64,000 bases of DNA from Mucilaginibacter_A sp050954285 (GTDB taxonomy: Bacteria; Bacteroidota; Bacteroidia; Sphingobacteriales; Sphingobacteriaceae): assembly GCA_050954285.1 (NCBI GenBank), contig JBPBPL010000032.1, positions 1 to 64,000 on the forward strand, written 5' to 3'. The notes below the pieces were generated by a model, which was not told the DNA's origin, made no database searches, and saw nothing but the letters and a program-made list of their open reading frames with translations. Positions 37,614-46,335 of the stretch are shown in pieces. The first letter of the stretch is position 1. Every line of letters begins with the position of its first letter. Both the position numbers and the translations under genes were made by a program.

Positions 37614-38870
37614 ATGGCACAGAAAAGAATTTTATTAATTGGAGGAAATTTTTATCCTGAACTAACCGGAATAGGCAAATACAATGGTGAAATGATGGAT
37701 TGGCTTGCTGAAGACGGTAATATTTGTACCGTAATTACCACTTATCCATATTACCCCGATTGGAAAATAAAAGAACCATATTATAAAAAATCTTTTTGGT
37801 TTAGCAGAGGGTATAAAGCCACTAATTCTGGCAAAGGTAACGCTATAAAAATTTACCGTTGTCCTCATTTTGTTCCTGCAAATCCTTCAGGACTAACCCG
37901 GATACTTTCAGATATTTCGTTTTGCCTGTCATGCGTAGCCATGGTATTTTTGGCACTTTTCAAAAAGAAATATGATTATGTTATTACAGTTTCTCCACCG
38001 TTTCTGACTGGCCTTTTGGCTGTTATTTATAAGAAAATTAAAGGTGCAAAATTTTTCTATCATGTTCAGGATCTTCAAATTGATGCTGCTGCAGATTTGC
38101 AAATGATTAAATCTCGTATGTTAATTAAAGTACTTTTTAGTATCGAAAGGTTTATTATGAAACATGCAGATATGATTAGTAGCATTTCTGAAGGAATGAT
38201 TGCAAGAATCAAAGAGAAATCAGGAAAATCAAATGTCAGCTTCTTCCCAAATTGGGTAGATCCTACTGTCTTTTATCCCATTACAGAAAAACAGCCATTA
38301 AAAGAAGCATTTGGATTTAACTCTGAGGATAAAGTTATTCTTTACTCGGGTGCCATTGGAGAAAAGCAAGGTTTGGAAGCAATTCTCCACACAGCGGATT
38401 CTTTAAAAAATATTTTAAACTTAAAGTTTATCATTTGTGGTTCTGGCCCGTATAAGAAAAAGTTAGAAGCTTTGAAAGCCTCTTTACAGATCAATAATGT
38501 ACTATTTATGCCATTACAACCAGCAGATAAATTAAACAGTTTTTTAAATATGGCTGATGTCCATTTAGTTATTCAAAAAACCAACGCAAGTGATTTAGTA
38601 ATGCCTTCCAAGCTTACTCCAATATTAGCTGTTGGAGGCCTTGCGGTTATTACGGCGCCTGTGTTATCTAGCCTTTATAAAATTATTAACTATAACCAAA
38701 TGGGTGTGTTAGCAGAGCCGGAAAATCAAGGTGCTTTAACACAGGCAATACAATTAGCTCTAAATCAACCTGATAGAACAATAAACAATAATGCAAGAAA
38801 CTATGCTAAAAAATATCTTTCTATTAATGAAATACTAAGGAAATATACTTTGGATATGGCTGCTTCATAA
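37614..38870 (+). CDS. WcaI-like family 4 glycosyltransferase
   Basis: This 418-residue GT-B enzyme resembles the colanic acid fucosyltransferase WcaI. It starts RILLIGGNFYPELTGIGKYNGEM and continues VITTYPYYPDWK. FYHVQDLQIDAAADLQMI lies mid-protein, and the donor part has VILYSGAIGEKQGLEAIL and MPSKLTPILAVGG. It pairs with the WcaF-like gene upstream. L-K-E-A-F near nt 38299 is encoded by a dispersed 12-mer copy. Confidence 0.83.
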   Translation: MAQKRILLIGGNFYPELTGIGKYNGEMMDWLAEDGNICTVITTYPYYPDWKIKEPYYKKSFWFSRGYKATNSGKGNAIKIYRCPHFVPANPSGLTRILSDISFCLSCVAMVFLALFKKKYDYVITVSPPFLTGLLAVIYKKIKGAKFFYHVQDLQIDAAADLQMIKSRMLIKVLFSIERFIMKHADMISSISEGMIARIKEKSGKSNVSFFPNWVDPTVFYPITEKQPLKEAFGFNSEDKVILYSGAIGEKQGLEAILHTADSLKNILNLKFIICGSGPYKKKLEALKASLQINNVLFMPLQPADKLNSFLNMADVHLVIQKTNASDLVMPSKLTPILAVGGLAVITAPVLSSLYKIINYNQMGVLAEPENQGALTQAIQLALNQPDRTINNNARNYAKKYLSINEILRKYTLDMAAS

Positions 38871-38961
38871 AAATAAAATTTTGTAAATCAGTTATTTACA
38901 GAGTTAATTAATCTACTTGTAACTTTATTTAAAATACAATTAGATCAATTTCAATGCAATT

Positions 38962-39001
38962 TAAAAGTTCTTAAACTGATAATATAATTTAAGAACTTTT
39001 A
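38962..39001. terminator. 14-bp stem hairpin, probable bidirectional terminator
   Basis: Arms 38962-38975 and 38988-39001 pair perfectly (TAAAAGTTCTTAAA and its complement) around a 12-base loop. T-rich bases end the right arm. It lies 91 bases after the wcaI-like stop and 50 bases before the wcaJ-like start. Confidence 0.55.
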
Positions 39002-39050
39002 TTACATATTTATCATTTCATAAACCTTGTTTTAAGGTTGTTACCCAAAT

Positions 39051-40448
39051 ATGGAAAACCGTTATATATTTTTTTTAATTGTTTTACTCTTTCTGGGTGA
39101 TATCATTGCAATCAATTGTTCGTTTATGATTGCTTTTTTCTGGGATAGCCAGCGTAATACAATCATCCAATCTTCGCACTATAATATTGATTTATTAATT
39201 TTTAATGCTACCTGGATTGTATCAGCTTTTTTCATGCAACTGTATCATCGGGAAACAGCGCAAAGAACCGAATTCATTTTTCAGAAAAGCTGGAGAGCAA
39301 TTGTTTTACATGCGCTGACTTTTAATGTTGTAATTCTTCTTACTAATTATGCATCTTATTCAAAAAGCTTTTTGATCTATATTTTTGCTTTTGAAATATG
39401 TGGTTTCACAATCAGCAGATTTGTAATTACAGCATTTGAACAATATCACATTAAAAGAGTAAAATTCAAGAAAAAAATTGCAATTATAGGATATAATGAA
39501 ACTGCAAAAAGACTGGCGGATTATTTTATCAAAAATCAAATGTCATACAATTTTTCCGGTTTTTTTGATCATACTGAAAAGAGCTATATTGATAAATCAA
39601 ATCAAGAAATCATCAGGCCAATAGAAAGTTTAATGGAATTTGCAGCTGAAAATGATGTTGCAGAAGTTTATTCAACCTTATTTCCGGAGGATTACCATAA
39701 CATGGGTAATCTGCTTGCTGTGGCAGAGCAGAATTGTGTAAGATTTAAATTTATTCCTGATGTCACCAAAATCATTAATTCTGATTATTCTATTGATACC
39801 TATTTTGACGAGATACCGGTTTTAAGCACACGTTCTGAGCCTTTAGAACATATAATCAACCGGATTATCAAACGTTCTTTTGATATACTTTTTAGTTTAG
39901 GAGTCATAATTTTCCTGCTTTCCTGGCTTATCCCTATTTTAAGCATTATTATTAAAATGCAATCAAAAGGCCCTGTGTTTTTTATGCAATTGCGTTCAGG
40001 ACGGGATAATAAACCTTTCTGGTGTTATAAATTCAGGAGCATGACCATGAATTCAGATACAGAACATATTCAGGCTACAAAAGGAGATTCCAGAGTAACC
40101 AGTATTGGTGCTTTTATGCGAAAAACCAGTATTGATGAACTACCGCAGTTTTTTAACGTATTGATGGGAAATATGAGTATTGTTGGCCCACGGCCGCACA
40201 TGCTAAAACATACAGATGAATACAAAGCTATTGTTCATCAATACATGGTTAGACAACTGCTCAAGCCTGGAATTACAGGTTGGGCACAGGTAAGCGGTTA
40301 TCGTGGTGAAACAAAAGACCACAAGCAAATGGTGAAACGTGTGGAACATGATATTTGGTACATCGAAAACTGGTCAATTATGTTGGACATTAAAATTATA
40401 TTTTTGACCATCATCAATACAGCTAAAGGGGAAGAAAATGCTTATTAA
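39051..40448 (+). CDS. WcaJ-like undecaprenyl-phosphate sugar phosphotransferase
   Basis: This 465-residue protein starts polysaccharide synthesis by moving hexose-1-phosphate onto undecaprenyl phosphate. Four N-terminal membrane helices (within about 5-125) precede a nucleotide-binding-like domain (IAIIGYNETAKRL, about 143-155). The C-terminal bacterial sugar transferase domain has KRSFDILFSL, YKFRSM, DELPQFFNVLMGNMSIVGPRPH and GITGWAQVSG. It lies in its own unit behind a hairpin. It could initiate glucose, galactose or another hexose-1-phosphate. Confidence 0.9.
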   Translation: MENRYIFFLIVLLFLGDIIAINCSFMIAFFWDSQRNTIIQSSHYNIDLLIFNATWIVSAFFMQLYHRETAQRTEFIFQKSWRAIVLHALTFNVVILLTNYASYSKSFLIYIFAFEICGFTISRFVITAFEQYHIKRVKFKKKIAIIGYNETAKRLADYFIKNQMSYNFSGFFDHTEKSYIDKSNQEIIRPIESLMEFAAENDVAEVYSTLFPEDYHNMGNLLAVAEQNCVRFKFIPDVTKIINSDYSIDTYFDEIPVLSTRSEPLEHIINRIIKRSFDILFSLGVIIFLLSWLIPILSIIIKMQSKGPVFFMQLRSGRDNKPFWCYKFRSMTMNSDTEHIQATKGDSRVTSIGAFMRKTSIDELPQFFNVLMGNMSIVGPRPHMLKHTDEYKAIVHQYMVRQLLKPGITGWAQVSGYRGETKDHKQMVKRVEHDIWYIENWSIMLDIKIIFLTIINTAKGEENAY

Positions 40449-40499
40449 TTTATAACATCAAAAAATTTGACAATATTATATTTAACTTAATCTACACAC

Positions 40500-41615
40500 A
40501 TGAAAAAGAAAGCCTTGGTTACAGGAATTACTGGTCAGGATGGTGCTTATCTCGCAGAGTTACTATTATCTAAAGACTATGAAGTACATGGTATCAAACG
40601 CAGAAGCTCTTCATTCAACACAGATCGTATTGACCATTTATACCAGGACCCGCATGATGAAAACGTAAGTTTTTTCATGCATTATGGTGATTTATCTGAT
40701 TCTACTAATCTGATCCGAATTATCCAGCAAATTCAGCCGGATGAAATATATAATCTGGGAGCTATGTCTCACGTAAAAGTGAGTTTTGATACACCAGAAT
40801 ATACTGCCAATGCTGACGGAATTGGAACGTTGAGAATTCTGGAAGCAGTACGTTTATTGGGGTTAACTAAAAAGACTAAAATTTATCAGGCATCAACTTC
40901 TGAACTATATGGTCTGGTTCAAGCCGTTCCTCAATCAGAAACTACACCGTTTTATCCCCGCTCTCCTTACGCTGTAGCTAAATTATATGCTTACTGGATC
41001 ACGGTAAATTATCGTGAAGCTTATGATATGTTTGCCTGCAATGGAATTTTGTTTAACCACGAAAGCCCTTTGCGTGGAGAAACTTTTGTAACCCGTAAAA
41101 TAACCCGTGGTGCTGCCAAAATTGCTTTAGGCTTGCAGAAAAAATTATACTTAGGCAACTTGGATGCCCGCCGTGATTGGGGTCATGCGAAAGATTATGT
41201 TGAGGCTATGTGGCTGATTTTACAACAGGAAAAACCAGAAGATTTTGTAATTGCAACTGGCGTTACTACAACTGTGCGCGACTTTGTAAAAATGGCCTTT
41301 AAAGAAACAGGTATCGAACTGGAATTTAAAGGAGAAGGTGCTGACGAAAGAGGCTATGTAGTATCTTGCAGCAATCCTGAATATCAGGTTGAACTTGGAA
41401 AAGAAGTTGTTGCAGTTGATAAAGCTTACTTCCGCCCTACTGAAGTGGAATTATTGATTGGTGATCCGACTAAATCTATTGAGAAATTAGGTTGGAAAAT
41501 TAAGTATGATTTACCAATGCTGGTACAGGATATGATGACTTCGGATATCAAACTTTTCAAAAAAGAAAGATCTTTGAGAGAATTGGGTTATACCATCAAA
41601 AATCAATACGAATAA
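40500..41615 (+). CDS. gmd: GDP-mannose 4,6-dehydratase
   Basis: This 371-residue enzyme converts GDP-D-mannose to GDP-4-keto-6-deoxymannose, the first step to GDP-L-fucose. It has the NADP motif GITGQDGAYL (about 9-18), RRSSSFNTDRIDHLY, the catalytic STSELYG stretch and SPYAVAKLYAYW with the YxxxK pair. The C-terminus has RPTEVELLIGDPTKS, typical of Gmd. It lies 36 bases before fcl. Length and motifs are complete. Confidence 0.96.
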   Translation: MKKKALVTGITGQDGAYLAELLLSKDYEVHGIKRRSSSFNTDRIDHLYQDPHDENVSFFMHYGDLSDSTNLIRIIQQIQPDEIYNLGAMSHVKVSFDTPEYTANADGIGTLRILEAVRLLGLTKKTKIYQASTSELYGLVQAVPQSETTPFYPRSPYAVAKLYAYWITVNYREAYDMFACNGILFNHESPLRGETFVTRKITRGAAKIALGLQKKLYLGNLDARRDWGHAKDYVEAMWLILQQEKPEDFVIATGVTTTVRDFVKMAFKETGIELEFKGEGADERGYVVSCSNPEYQVELGKEVVAVDKAYFRPTEVELLIGDPTKSIEKLGWKIKYDLPMLVQDMMTSDIKLFKKERSLRELGYTIKNQYE

Positions 41616-41651
41616 AAATAGTTCATTTCTAATTACTCTAAAACCACAATA

Positions 41652-42596
41652 TTGGAAAAAGATGAAAAAATTTATGTAGCTGGACACAAGGGAATGGTTG
41701 GTTCAGCTATTGTGCGAAAACTGGCTGAGAAAGGCTACGCCAATATCATTACCAGAGCATCAAAAGAACTTGATTTACGTGATCAGCCAGCAGTTGCAAA
41801 ATTTTTTGCGGAGGAAAAACCGGATTATGTATTTTTGGCTGCTGCAAAAGTAGGCGGCATTATAGCCAACAATACTTACCGGGCAGATTTTATTTATGAA
41901 AATCTGGCAATCCAGAACAATATCATTCATCAGTCTTACCTTACTGGTGTAAAAAAATTGTTATTTCTGGGTTCAAGTTGTATCTATCCTAAAATGGCTC
42001 CACAACCCATTAAAGAAGAATATTTACTTACCGGCCCGCTGGAAGAAACTAACGAGCCTTACGCAATCGCCAAAATTGCCGGTATTAAAATGTGTGATGC
42101 CTATCGCGCGCAATACGGTTGTAATTACATCTCTGTAATGCCAACTAATTTGTACGGTTATAATGATAATTACCATCCGCAAAATTCGCATGTACTGCCG
42201 GCTATGATTCGTAGGTTTCACGAAGCAAAATTAAATAACCTGGATACGGTTATTATTTGGGGAACAGGTACGCCAAGAAGAGAATTTTTGTTTGCTGATG
42301 ACCTGGCTGAAGCTTGTTATTATCTCATCAATAATTATAACGAACCAGCACCAATTAATGCCGGAACCGGGGTAGATATCAGCATTGCAGAATTGGCCGA
42401 ATTAATTAAAAAAATTATTGGCTTTGAAGGGAAGATTGAATATGATCATACTAAACCAGATGGTACGCCACGCAAGCTAATGGATGTTAGTAAGTTACAT
42501 GCAACTGGCTGGAAACATAGCATTGATATCGAAGAAGGCATTCGATTAGCTTACAACGATTTTTTAGAGAAGGCAGACAACGTGGCCGTTCGGTAA
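41652..42596 (+). CDS. fcl: GDP-L-fucose synthase
   Basis: This 314-residue enzyme epimerises and reduces the Gmd product to GDP-L-fucose. It has the nucleotide motif AGHKGMVGSAIVRKL, the LGSSCIYPKMAPQPIKEE signature with catalytic Ser and Cys, and the YAIAKIAG pair. Residues PTNLYGYNDNYHPQNSHVLPA match the conserved loop. The TTG start is the only in-frame start before the glycine motif. It is the last + strand gene of the polysaccharide locus and serves the fucosyltransferases. Confidence 0.95.
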   Translation: MEKDEKIYVAGHKGMVGSAIVRKLAEKGYANIITRASKELDLRDQPAVAKFFAEEKPDYVFLAAAKVGGIIANNTYRADFIYENLAIQNNIIHQSYLTGVKKLLFLGSSCIYPKMAPQPIKEEYLLTGPLEETNEPYAIAKIAGIKMCDAYRAQYGCNYISVMPTNLYGYNDNYHPQNSHVLPAMIRRFHEAKLNNLDTVIIWGTGTPRREFLFADDLAEACYYLINNYNEPAPINAGTGVDISIAELAELIKKIIGFEGKIEYDHTKPDGTPRKLMDVSKLHATGWKHSIDIEEGIRLAYNDFLEKADNVAVR

Positions 42597-42606
42597 CCCG
42601 TATCTA

Positions 42607-42650
42607 ATGCTTTTTTTATCATGTAAAATTTTACCTGATAAAAAAAGCAT
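42607..42650. terminator. Bidirectional terminator made of an inverted motif-variant pair
   Basis: Arms 42607-42621 (ATGCTTTTTTTATCA) and 42636-42650 are perfect complements, and the loop itself holds GTAAAATTTTAC. Each strand ends in a T run. It lies between the convergent fcl and mobA genes and overlaps the last codons of mobA. The arms are the AA form of the dispersed motif. Confidence 0.8.
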
Positions 42651-43227
42651 GTTTTAGCCGAATTTGTTCTGCTTCGGCAGGCGTATTAACATTAATTAAA
42701 GCATCAGCATTTGGTGCTTTAATTATTTTAACTTCATTCACCAGCAAAATTTTCCTTAAAGACAGCTGCTTAGTTTGATAACTACTTTTTAGTAAATTAT
42801 AACTCATTGGCTCCCAAATAGCAATTAACGGTTCTGGCAAGCCATCCACCGGACTTTCAAATACAGTTGCAATTTTAGAAGTTTCTCTTTTTTTTATTAA
42901 ATAATCTAAAGTTAGCTTGTCCAGCAGCGGTAAATCACACGCCACCACCATCCAACTTTGATCAGGATATTTTTTAAAAGCTGTTAAAATTGCTTCCATC
43001 GGTCCGGAATCTTCATGCAAATCCGGCAAAACTTTATAATTAAAATCAATCTTGTGTTGCTGATCTTTTCTGCAGGAAATAAAAACCTCGTCACAAAACG
43101 AGCTTAATAAATCTGCCAGATGATATTGCTGCTCTTTGCCGTGCCAGCAAATCCTGGCCTTACTCCTGCCCATTCTGGTGCTTTTTCCACCAGCCAAAAC
43201 CAATCCTTTTAAAATTGTATTTATCAT
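42631..43227 (-). CDS. mobA: Molybdenum cofactor guanylyltransferase-like protein
   Basis: This 198-residue nucleotidyltransferase would attach GMP to molybdopterin. The GT-A-like start GLVLAGGKSTRMGRSKA is the family signature, followed by EVFISCRKDQQ, DSGPMEAILTAF and VVACDLPLLD. I prefer the ATG at 43227 to the TTG at 43239. No other molybdenum cofactor gene is in the window. It is convergent with fcl. Confidence 0.85.
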   Translation of the reverse strand: MINTILKGLVLAGGKSTRMGRSKARICWHGKEQQYHLADLLSSFCDEVFISCRKDQQHKIDFNYKVLPDLHEDSGPMEAILTAFKKYPDQSWMVVACDLPLLDKLTLDYLIKKRETSKIATVFESPVDGLPEPLIAIWEPMSYNLLKSSYQTKQLSLRKILLVNEVKIIKAPNADALINVNTPAEAEQIRLKHAFFIR

Positions 43228-43239
43228 ACTCAATATCAA

Positions 43240-43434
43240 TTATCGAATTTGACTAACAAGTACTTCACACAAAACCTGAAAAATGGTTTTATTGTTAAAC
43301 ATGCCTACAATTGTTGTCTGCACATTCGGCAGTTCTAAACTACAGTTTCGATAAAAAATTCCAGTAACGGCTAACAGAAAAACAGGTAGTAAAAGAAGTA
43401 TGTATATATTACTGTTAGATAATGTTTCTTTCAT
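43240..43434 (-). CDS. Small putative membrane protein
   Basis: This 64-residue ORF lies just upstream of mobA, with its stop adjacent to an alternative mobA TTG start. Residues 11-28 form one hydrophobic helix (YILLLLPVFLLAVTGIFY). A dispersed 12-mer copy lies inside it (43390-43401). No family is recognised. It could be a real small membrane protein or a chance reading frame across an intergenic motif. Confidence 0.35.
   Translation of the reverse strand: MKETLSNSNIYILLLLPVFLLAVTGIFYRNCSLELPNVQTTIVGMFNNKTIFQVLCEVLVSQIR
43390..43401 (+). repeat. Dispersed 12-mer TAAAAGAAGYAT (T form)
   Basis: Exact copy inside the doubtful 64-residue ORF. If that ORF is not real, this is another intergenic copy. 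Confidence 0.75.
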
Positions 43435-43479
43435 AATGCTGAGATTTAAATTGTTTACAATTTAGGCTGATTGCAGTTT

Positions 43480-44205
43480 CTACTTTTTGGTTTGATTAAG
43501 GAAGCTACCACTCATCGATACAGTTGCACTATCAGATAAGGTAAAACCTTTTTTAATGATGATTGGATTTGCAATTGTTAAAAAATTCTTTCCCGGAACT
43601 TTTACATTCAACGTATTTATTTGATTATCCGAAGCAATTGTTAACCTTGCACTTTCAGAAAAATTATTTCCTACTAAAGCTTCCAGCTGATCAATCTTAT
43701 TCTTCTCTAAAACTACACCAGAACCTTTGCCAATAGTCAAATTTAGATTTTGCAGATTAAAACCTTTCAGTATTGTTGTCCCGTCAGAATCATAATTATA
43801 TTCAGAAGATTTTGCAATTGAATAAGGTTTGGTAATTATAGATTGTATTGAAGGACAGATAATTACAATATTAGTTTGATATGAACTAAAATGCTTTGCT
43901 TCCTTATCGGCTGCTTCAATTACCAAAGTTGTACCAATTCTGGAAATTTTGATGTGTTCTTTCCAATCTTTTTTGATCCATATTTCAAATTGTTTACCAT
44001 TTTTTATATCAACAGAAATTAAGTTTGCTACACGATTATCAATTGTAGCAAAACTATCGTAAGTTGTTTTTTCCATCCCGTAAAACGGACTTTTATATGT
44101 TCCTTTCCGGTATTCTGCACGTAAGGCAAAATCATAAGTTATCATGGAAATGATGATGATAATTACGGCTGTTAAAAATAATTTGTTACTTGTTTTCATA
44201 ATCAT
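43480..44205 (-). CDS. Single-pass envelope protein with beta-rich adhesin-like domain
   Basis: This 241-residue protein has one N-terminal hydrophobic helix (about 7-26) and a long beta-rich region with regularly spaced short repeats (NLNLTIGKGSGVVLEKNKI, LTIASDNQINTLNVKV). The layout resembles the DUF2807 putative auto-transporter adhesin family often found after GntR/ABC operons in Bacteroidota. The function is unknown. The start ATG at 44205 lies inside a motif variant; the Met at 44199 is an alternative start. It is the last gene of a four-gene operon. Confidence 0.6.
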   Translation of the reverse strand: MIMKTSNKLFLTAVIIIIISMITYDFALRAEYRKGTYKSPFYGMEKTTYDSFATIDNRVANLISVDIKNGKQFEIWIKKDWKEHIKISRIGTTLVIEAADKEAKHFSSYQTNIVIICPSIQSIITKPYSIAKSSEYNYDSDGTTILKGFNLQNLNLTIGKGSGVVLEKNKIDQLEALVGNNFSESARLTIASDNQINTLNVKVPGKNFLTIANPIIIKKGFTLSDSATVSMSGSFLNQTKK

Positions 44206-44215
44206 ACTGTTTTTA
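44204..44215 (-). repeat. Dispersed motif variant TAAAAACAGTAT at a gene junction
   Basis: AC-variant copy on the minus strand. Its first three bases are the stop codon of the GntR gene and its end overlaps the ATG of the next gene, so it spans the entire junction. Confidence 0.6.
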
Positions 44216-44587
44216 TGCCTGATAATTTTGTGTTTTGAACTCCTGGTACCGCTTTTCTATTTCCTCCAAACTAATGTCGAGCAGGAAAATATTTTTAAAA
44301 AACTCTGGTAACTCTTGCTGTAAAAAGCGCTCTTTACGATAATTTTTTACTTTCAATTTCGCATCAGCATTTACAAAAAACCCAATGCCGCGCTTGTTTG
44401 AAATAACTTCCTGATTCTGCAAAAAATCATACGTGCGGGCCACTGTGTTTGGATTTACCTGTAACTCTACGGCTAAATCCCGCACGGATGGAATTTTTTG
44501 CTCTGCCGCCCACTTATCCAATGTTATATTTTCACTCACATACGCTGCAATTTGCAGGTAGATGGCTTCGTTGTCTCTAAAATCCAT
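44213..44587 (-). CDS. GntR-family regulator, YtrA-like
   Basis: This 124-residue regulator has a winged helix (about 20-80, with IPSVRDLAVELQVNPNTVAR and a YDFLQNQEVISNKRGIGFFV wing) and a short C-terminal tail with no effector domain, which defines the YtrA subfamily. The ATG at 44587 starts the conserved F-R-D-N-E-A-I-Y-L-Q-I-A region; a longer reading to 44632 overlaps the permease gene. It probably represses its own operon through the inverted repeat at 46207-46232. Confidence 0.85.
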   Translation of the reverse strand: MDFRDNEAIYLQIAAYVSENITLDKWAAEQKIPSVRDLAVELQVNPNTVARTYDFLQNQEVISNKRGIGFFVNADAKLKVKNYRKERFLQQELPEFFKNIFLLDISLEEIEKRYQEFKTQNYQA

Positions 44588-44589
44588 AA

Positions 44590-45369
44590 TTAAACTTCCT
44601 TTTCTTTTAGCTTGTAATAAGCACTGATCCATAAAATCACAACTACTAATCCAACTATTATTCCTTCTGTTTGCGATTTTACATCAGGTGCCTGGATTTG
44701 AAAAGCATCCTTTCCGTTGGAGATATTTACCGGGTTGAATAGGGATGTGCCGTTTACACTTTGATTAAACATGGATGATAAAATCGGCTTGTTGATCAAT
44801 CCCAACAAAAAAACACCGATAAAAAAAGTAAAGGCTGTTTTAATAAAATGTAGCTTTTCAAAATAAATAGCTCCAAAAAATATGATAGCATGCAAAATGG
44901 CATAAATAATAAATGCGTAATAAGCTTTTTGTTCTTTGGAAAAAATATTCAGAAATAGATTTTCCCGTATGGGATTACTATTGCCAATACTCATAATTAT
45001 CGCTGTAACAAAGTAAAAAATACCAATAAAAATGATTTGGAAGATCAGGAAGGAAACAATCCAGCTTACTAAATATTTTTCGAACGCAGATGCTGGTAAG
45101 GTTAAAGCAGGGATAGCTTCTTTTTTGTTGCCTAAATCTGCAAAAATTAAACTGGTAAAAATACTGCCACCCAATAATAACCCGGATATAAAATAACCTG
45201 TTTGAGATCCTAATGGTAAATAGCCATTGTTTGCATAGGCGTTTATCCCCATTACTAAAAATAATATCCCAGTTAATACCCCGGCAGACATTAAGTAGGT
45301 TTTGTAGTTTTCCACGGTGTGCTTTTTAAAAAGCATTGAAAACCGTTTGATGTTAAAAGTTTGGTTCAT
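44590..45369 (-). CDS. ABC transporter membrane subunit of a YtrA-type operon
   Basis: This 259-residue hydrophobic protein has about six membrane segments. It lies between the ATPase (6-base gap) and the GntR regulator (2-base gap), the standard order for these operons. No exporter specificity can be read. Related operons in Firmicutes respond to cell-wall antibiotics, and such a role here is only inferred. Confidence 0.75.
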   Translation of the reverse strand: MNQTFNIKRFSMLFKKHTVENYKTYLMSAGVLTGILFLVMGINAYANNGYLPLGSQTGYFISGLLLGGSIFTSLIFADLGNKKEAIPALTLPASAFEKYLVSWIVSFLIFQIIFIGIFYFVTAIIMSIGNSNPIRENLFLNIFSKEQKAYYAFIIYAILHAIIFFGAIYFEKLHFIKTAFTFFIGVFLLGLINKPILSSMFNQSVNGTSLFNPVNISNGKDAFQIQAPDVKSQTEGIIVGLVVVILWISAYYKLKEKEV

Positions 45370-45375
45370 GGCTTA

Positions 45376-46203
45376 TCAGTTTAAAATTTCGGTGATGGTT
45401 TGGTTGTTGTTGATGATGGCATTAAAAAGCAGTTCCATATCTACTTTACTGTAACTGTTATTGGTATTTGGGCTGATGGTATTAGTGCCACGTACACTAT
45501 CTTCAGCATACAAAACCTCTGGTCCGGGTGTAGAAACAGTGCTGAATTTGAGCAGATCGGCAATATCATCCAGACTTTTGTTGAGCACAATTTTCTGGTT
45601 ATGCACTACCAGCAAAGTATCAATCAGGTTGTCCAGATCACGAACCTGATGCGTGGAAATGATGATGCAACGGGTTTCTGTTAAAGCGGAAGCAATGATT
45701 TTACGGAACTGGCTTTTTGATGGAATATCCAAACCGTTCGTAGGTTCATCCATAATCAAAAGCGAGGTATTGGTTGATAATCCAAAGGCAATCATTACCT
45801 TTTTTTGCTGGCCGAAAGATAGCTTGTTGAGTATCGTATCGTTCGGAACATCAAATTCTGCCAGCATTTTATCAAACTGCATTTCATTAAAATCAGGATA
45901 AAAATGACCGGTACTTTTTACAAACTGCTTAGCGGTGAGTGCCGGCATGTAAACTTCCTCCGGAATAAAAAACAGGTTTTGCAAAAAGGCTGGCAAACGT
46001 TTGGAAGCATTATATCCATTCACTTCACAAGTGCCTTGCTGCGGGAAAACCAAACCCGCAATATTTTTTAGCAAAGTAGATTTGCCAGCACCGTTTTTTC
46101 CCAATAATCCATAAATATGTCCTTCCTGCATTTGCAGGTTTAGGTTTTGAAACAGGATTTTTTTCCGGCCGTAACCGAAAGTCAAGTTAGAAATCTTTAT
46201 CAT
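45376..46203 (-). CDS. ABC transporter ATPase of a YtrA-type operon
   Basis: This 275-residue ATPase has a Walker A (GKNGAGKST), a signature (LSFGQQKKV), a Walker B (LLIMDEPTNGLD) and an H-loop (STHQ). The ATG at 46203 (M-I-K-I-S-N-L-T-F-G-Y-G) gives the family N-terminus; a frame extension to 46230 would cross the predicted transcription start and operator. It is the first gene of the operon. Confidence 0.88.
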   Translation of the reverse strand: MIKISNLTFGYGRKKILFQNLNLQMQEGHIYGLLGKNGAGKSTLLKNIAGLVFPQQGTCEVNGYNASKRLPAFLQNLFFIPEEVYMPALTAKQFVKSTGHFYPDFNEMQFDKMLAEFDVPNDTILNKLSFGQQKKVMIAFGLSTNTSLLIMDEPTNGLDIPSKSQFRKIIASALTETRCIIISTHQVRDLDNLIDTLLVVHNQKIVLNKSLDDIADLLKFSTVSTPGPEVLYAEDSVRGTNTISPNTNNSYSKVDMELLFNAIINNNQTITEILN

Positions 46204-46206
46204 ATA

Positions 46207-46232
46207 TAGTGTATTAGTTATATAGTACACTA
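46207..46232. promoter_or_regulatory. Candidate GntR/YtrA operator
   Basis: TAGTGTA (46207-46213) and TACACTA (46226-46232) form a perfect 7-bp inverted repeat with 12 bases between. It lies directly downstream of the -7 box, where a bound repressor would block start of transcription. It looks like the AGTGTA/TACACT sites I recall for YtrA regulators. Confidence 0.6.
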
Positions 46233-46263
46233 CAAATGTATATATCCGATTCTGATTTGCAAA
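46233..46263 (-). promoter_or_regulatory. Consensus Bacteroidota promoter for the GntR/ABC operon
   Basis: On the minus strand TTTG (46263-46260) is followed after exactly 19 bases by TACATTTG (46240-46233), a full match to TTTG-N19-TAnnTTTG. It is the best promoter in the window. Confidence 0.8.
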
Positions 46264-46292
46264 TAGTTTTTAAAAATAATTTTCCGGGCATT

Positions 46293-46323
46293 AAAAAAGC
46301 CCTGAAGCTTTTAGCAACAGGGC
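46293..46323 (-). terminator. Rho-independent terminator of the hexosaminidase gene
   Basis: On the minus strand, arms GCCCTG (46323-46318) and CAGGGC (46304-46299) are followed by TTTTTT (46298-46293). It lies about 75 bases after the GH20 stop codon. Confidence 0.8.
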
Positions 46324-46335
46324 TTTATGAAGAAG

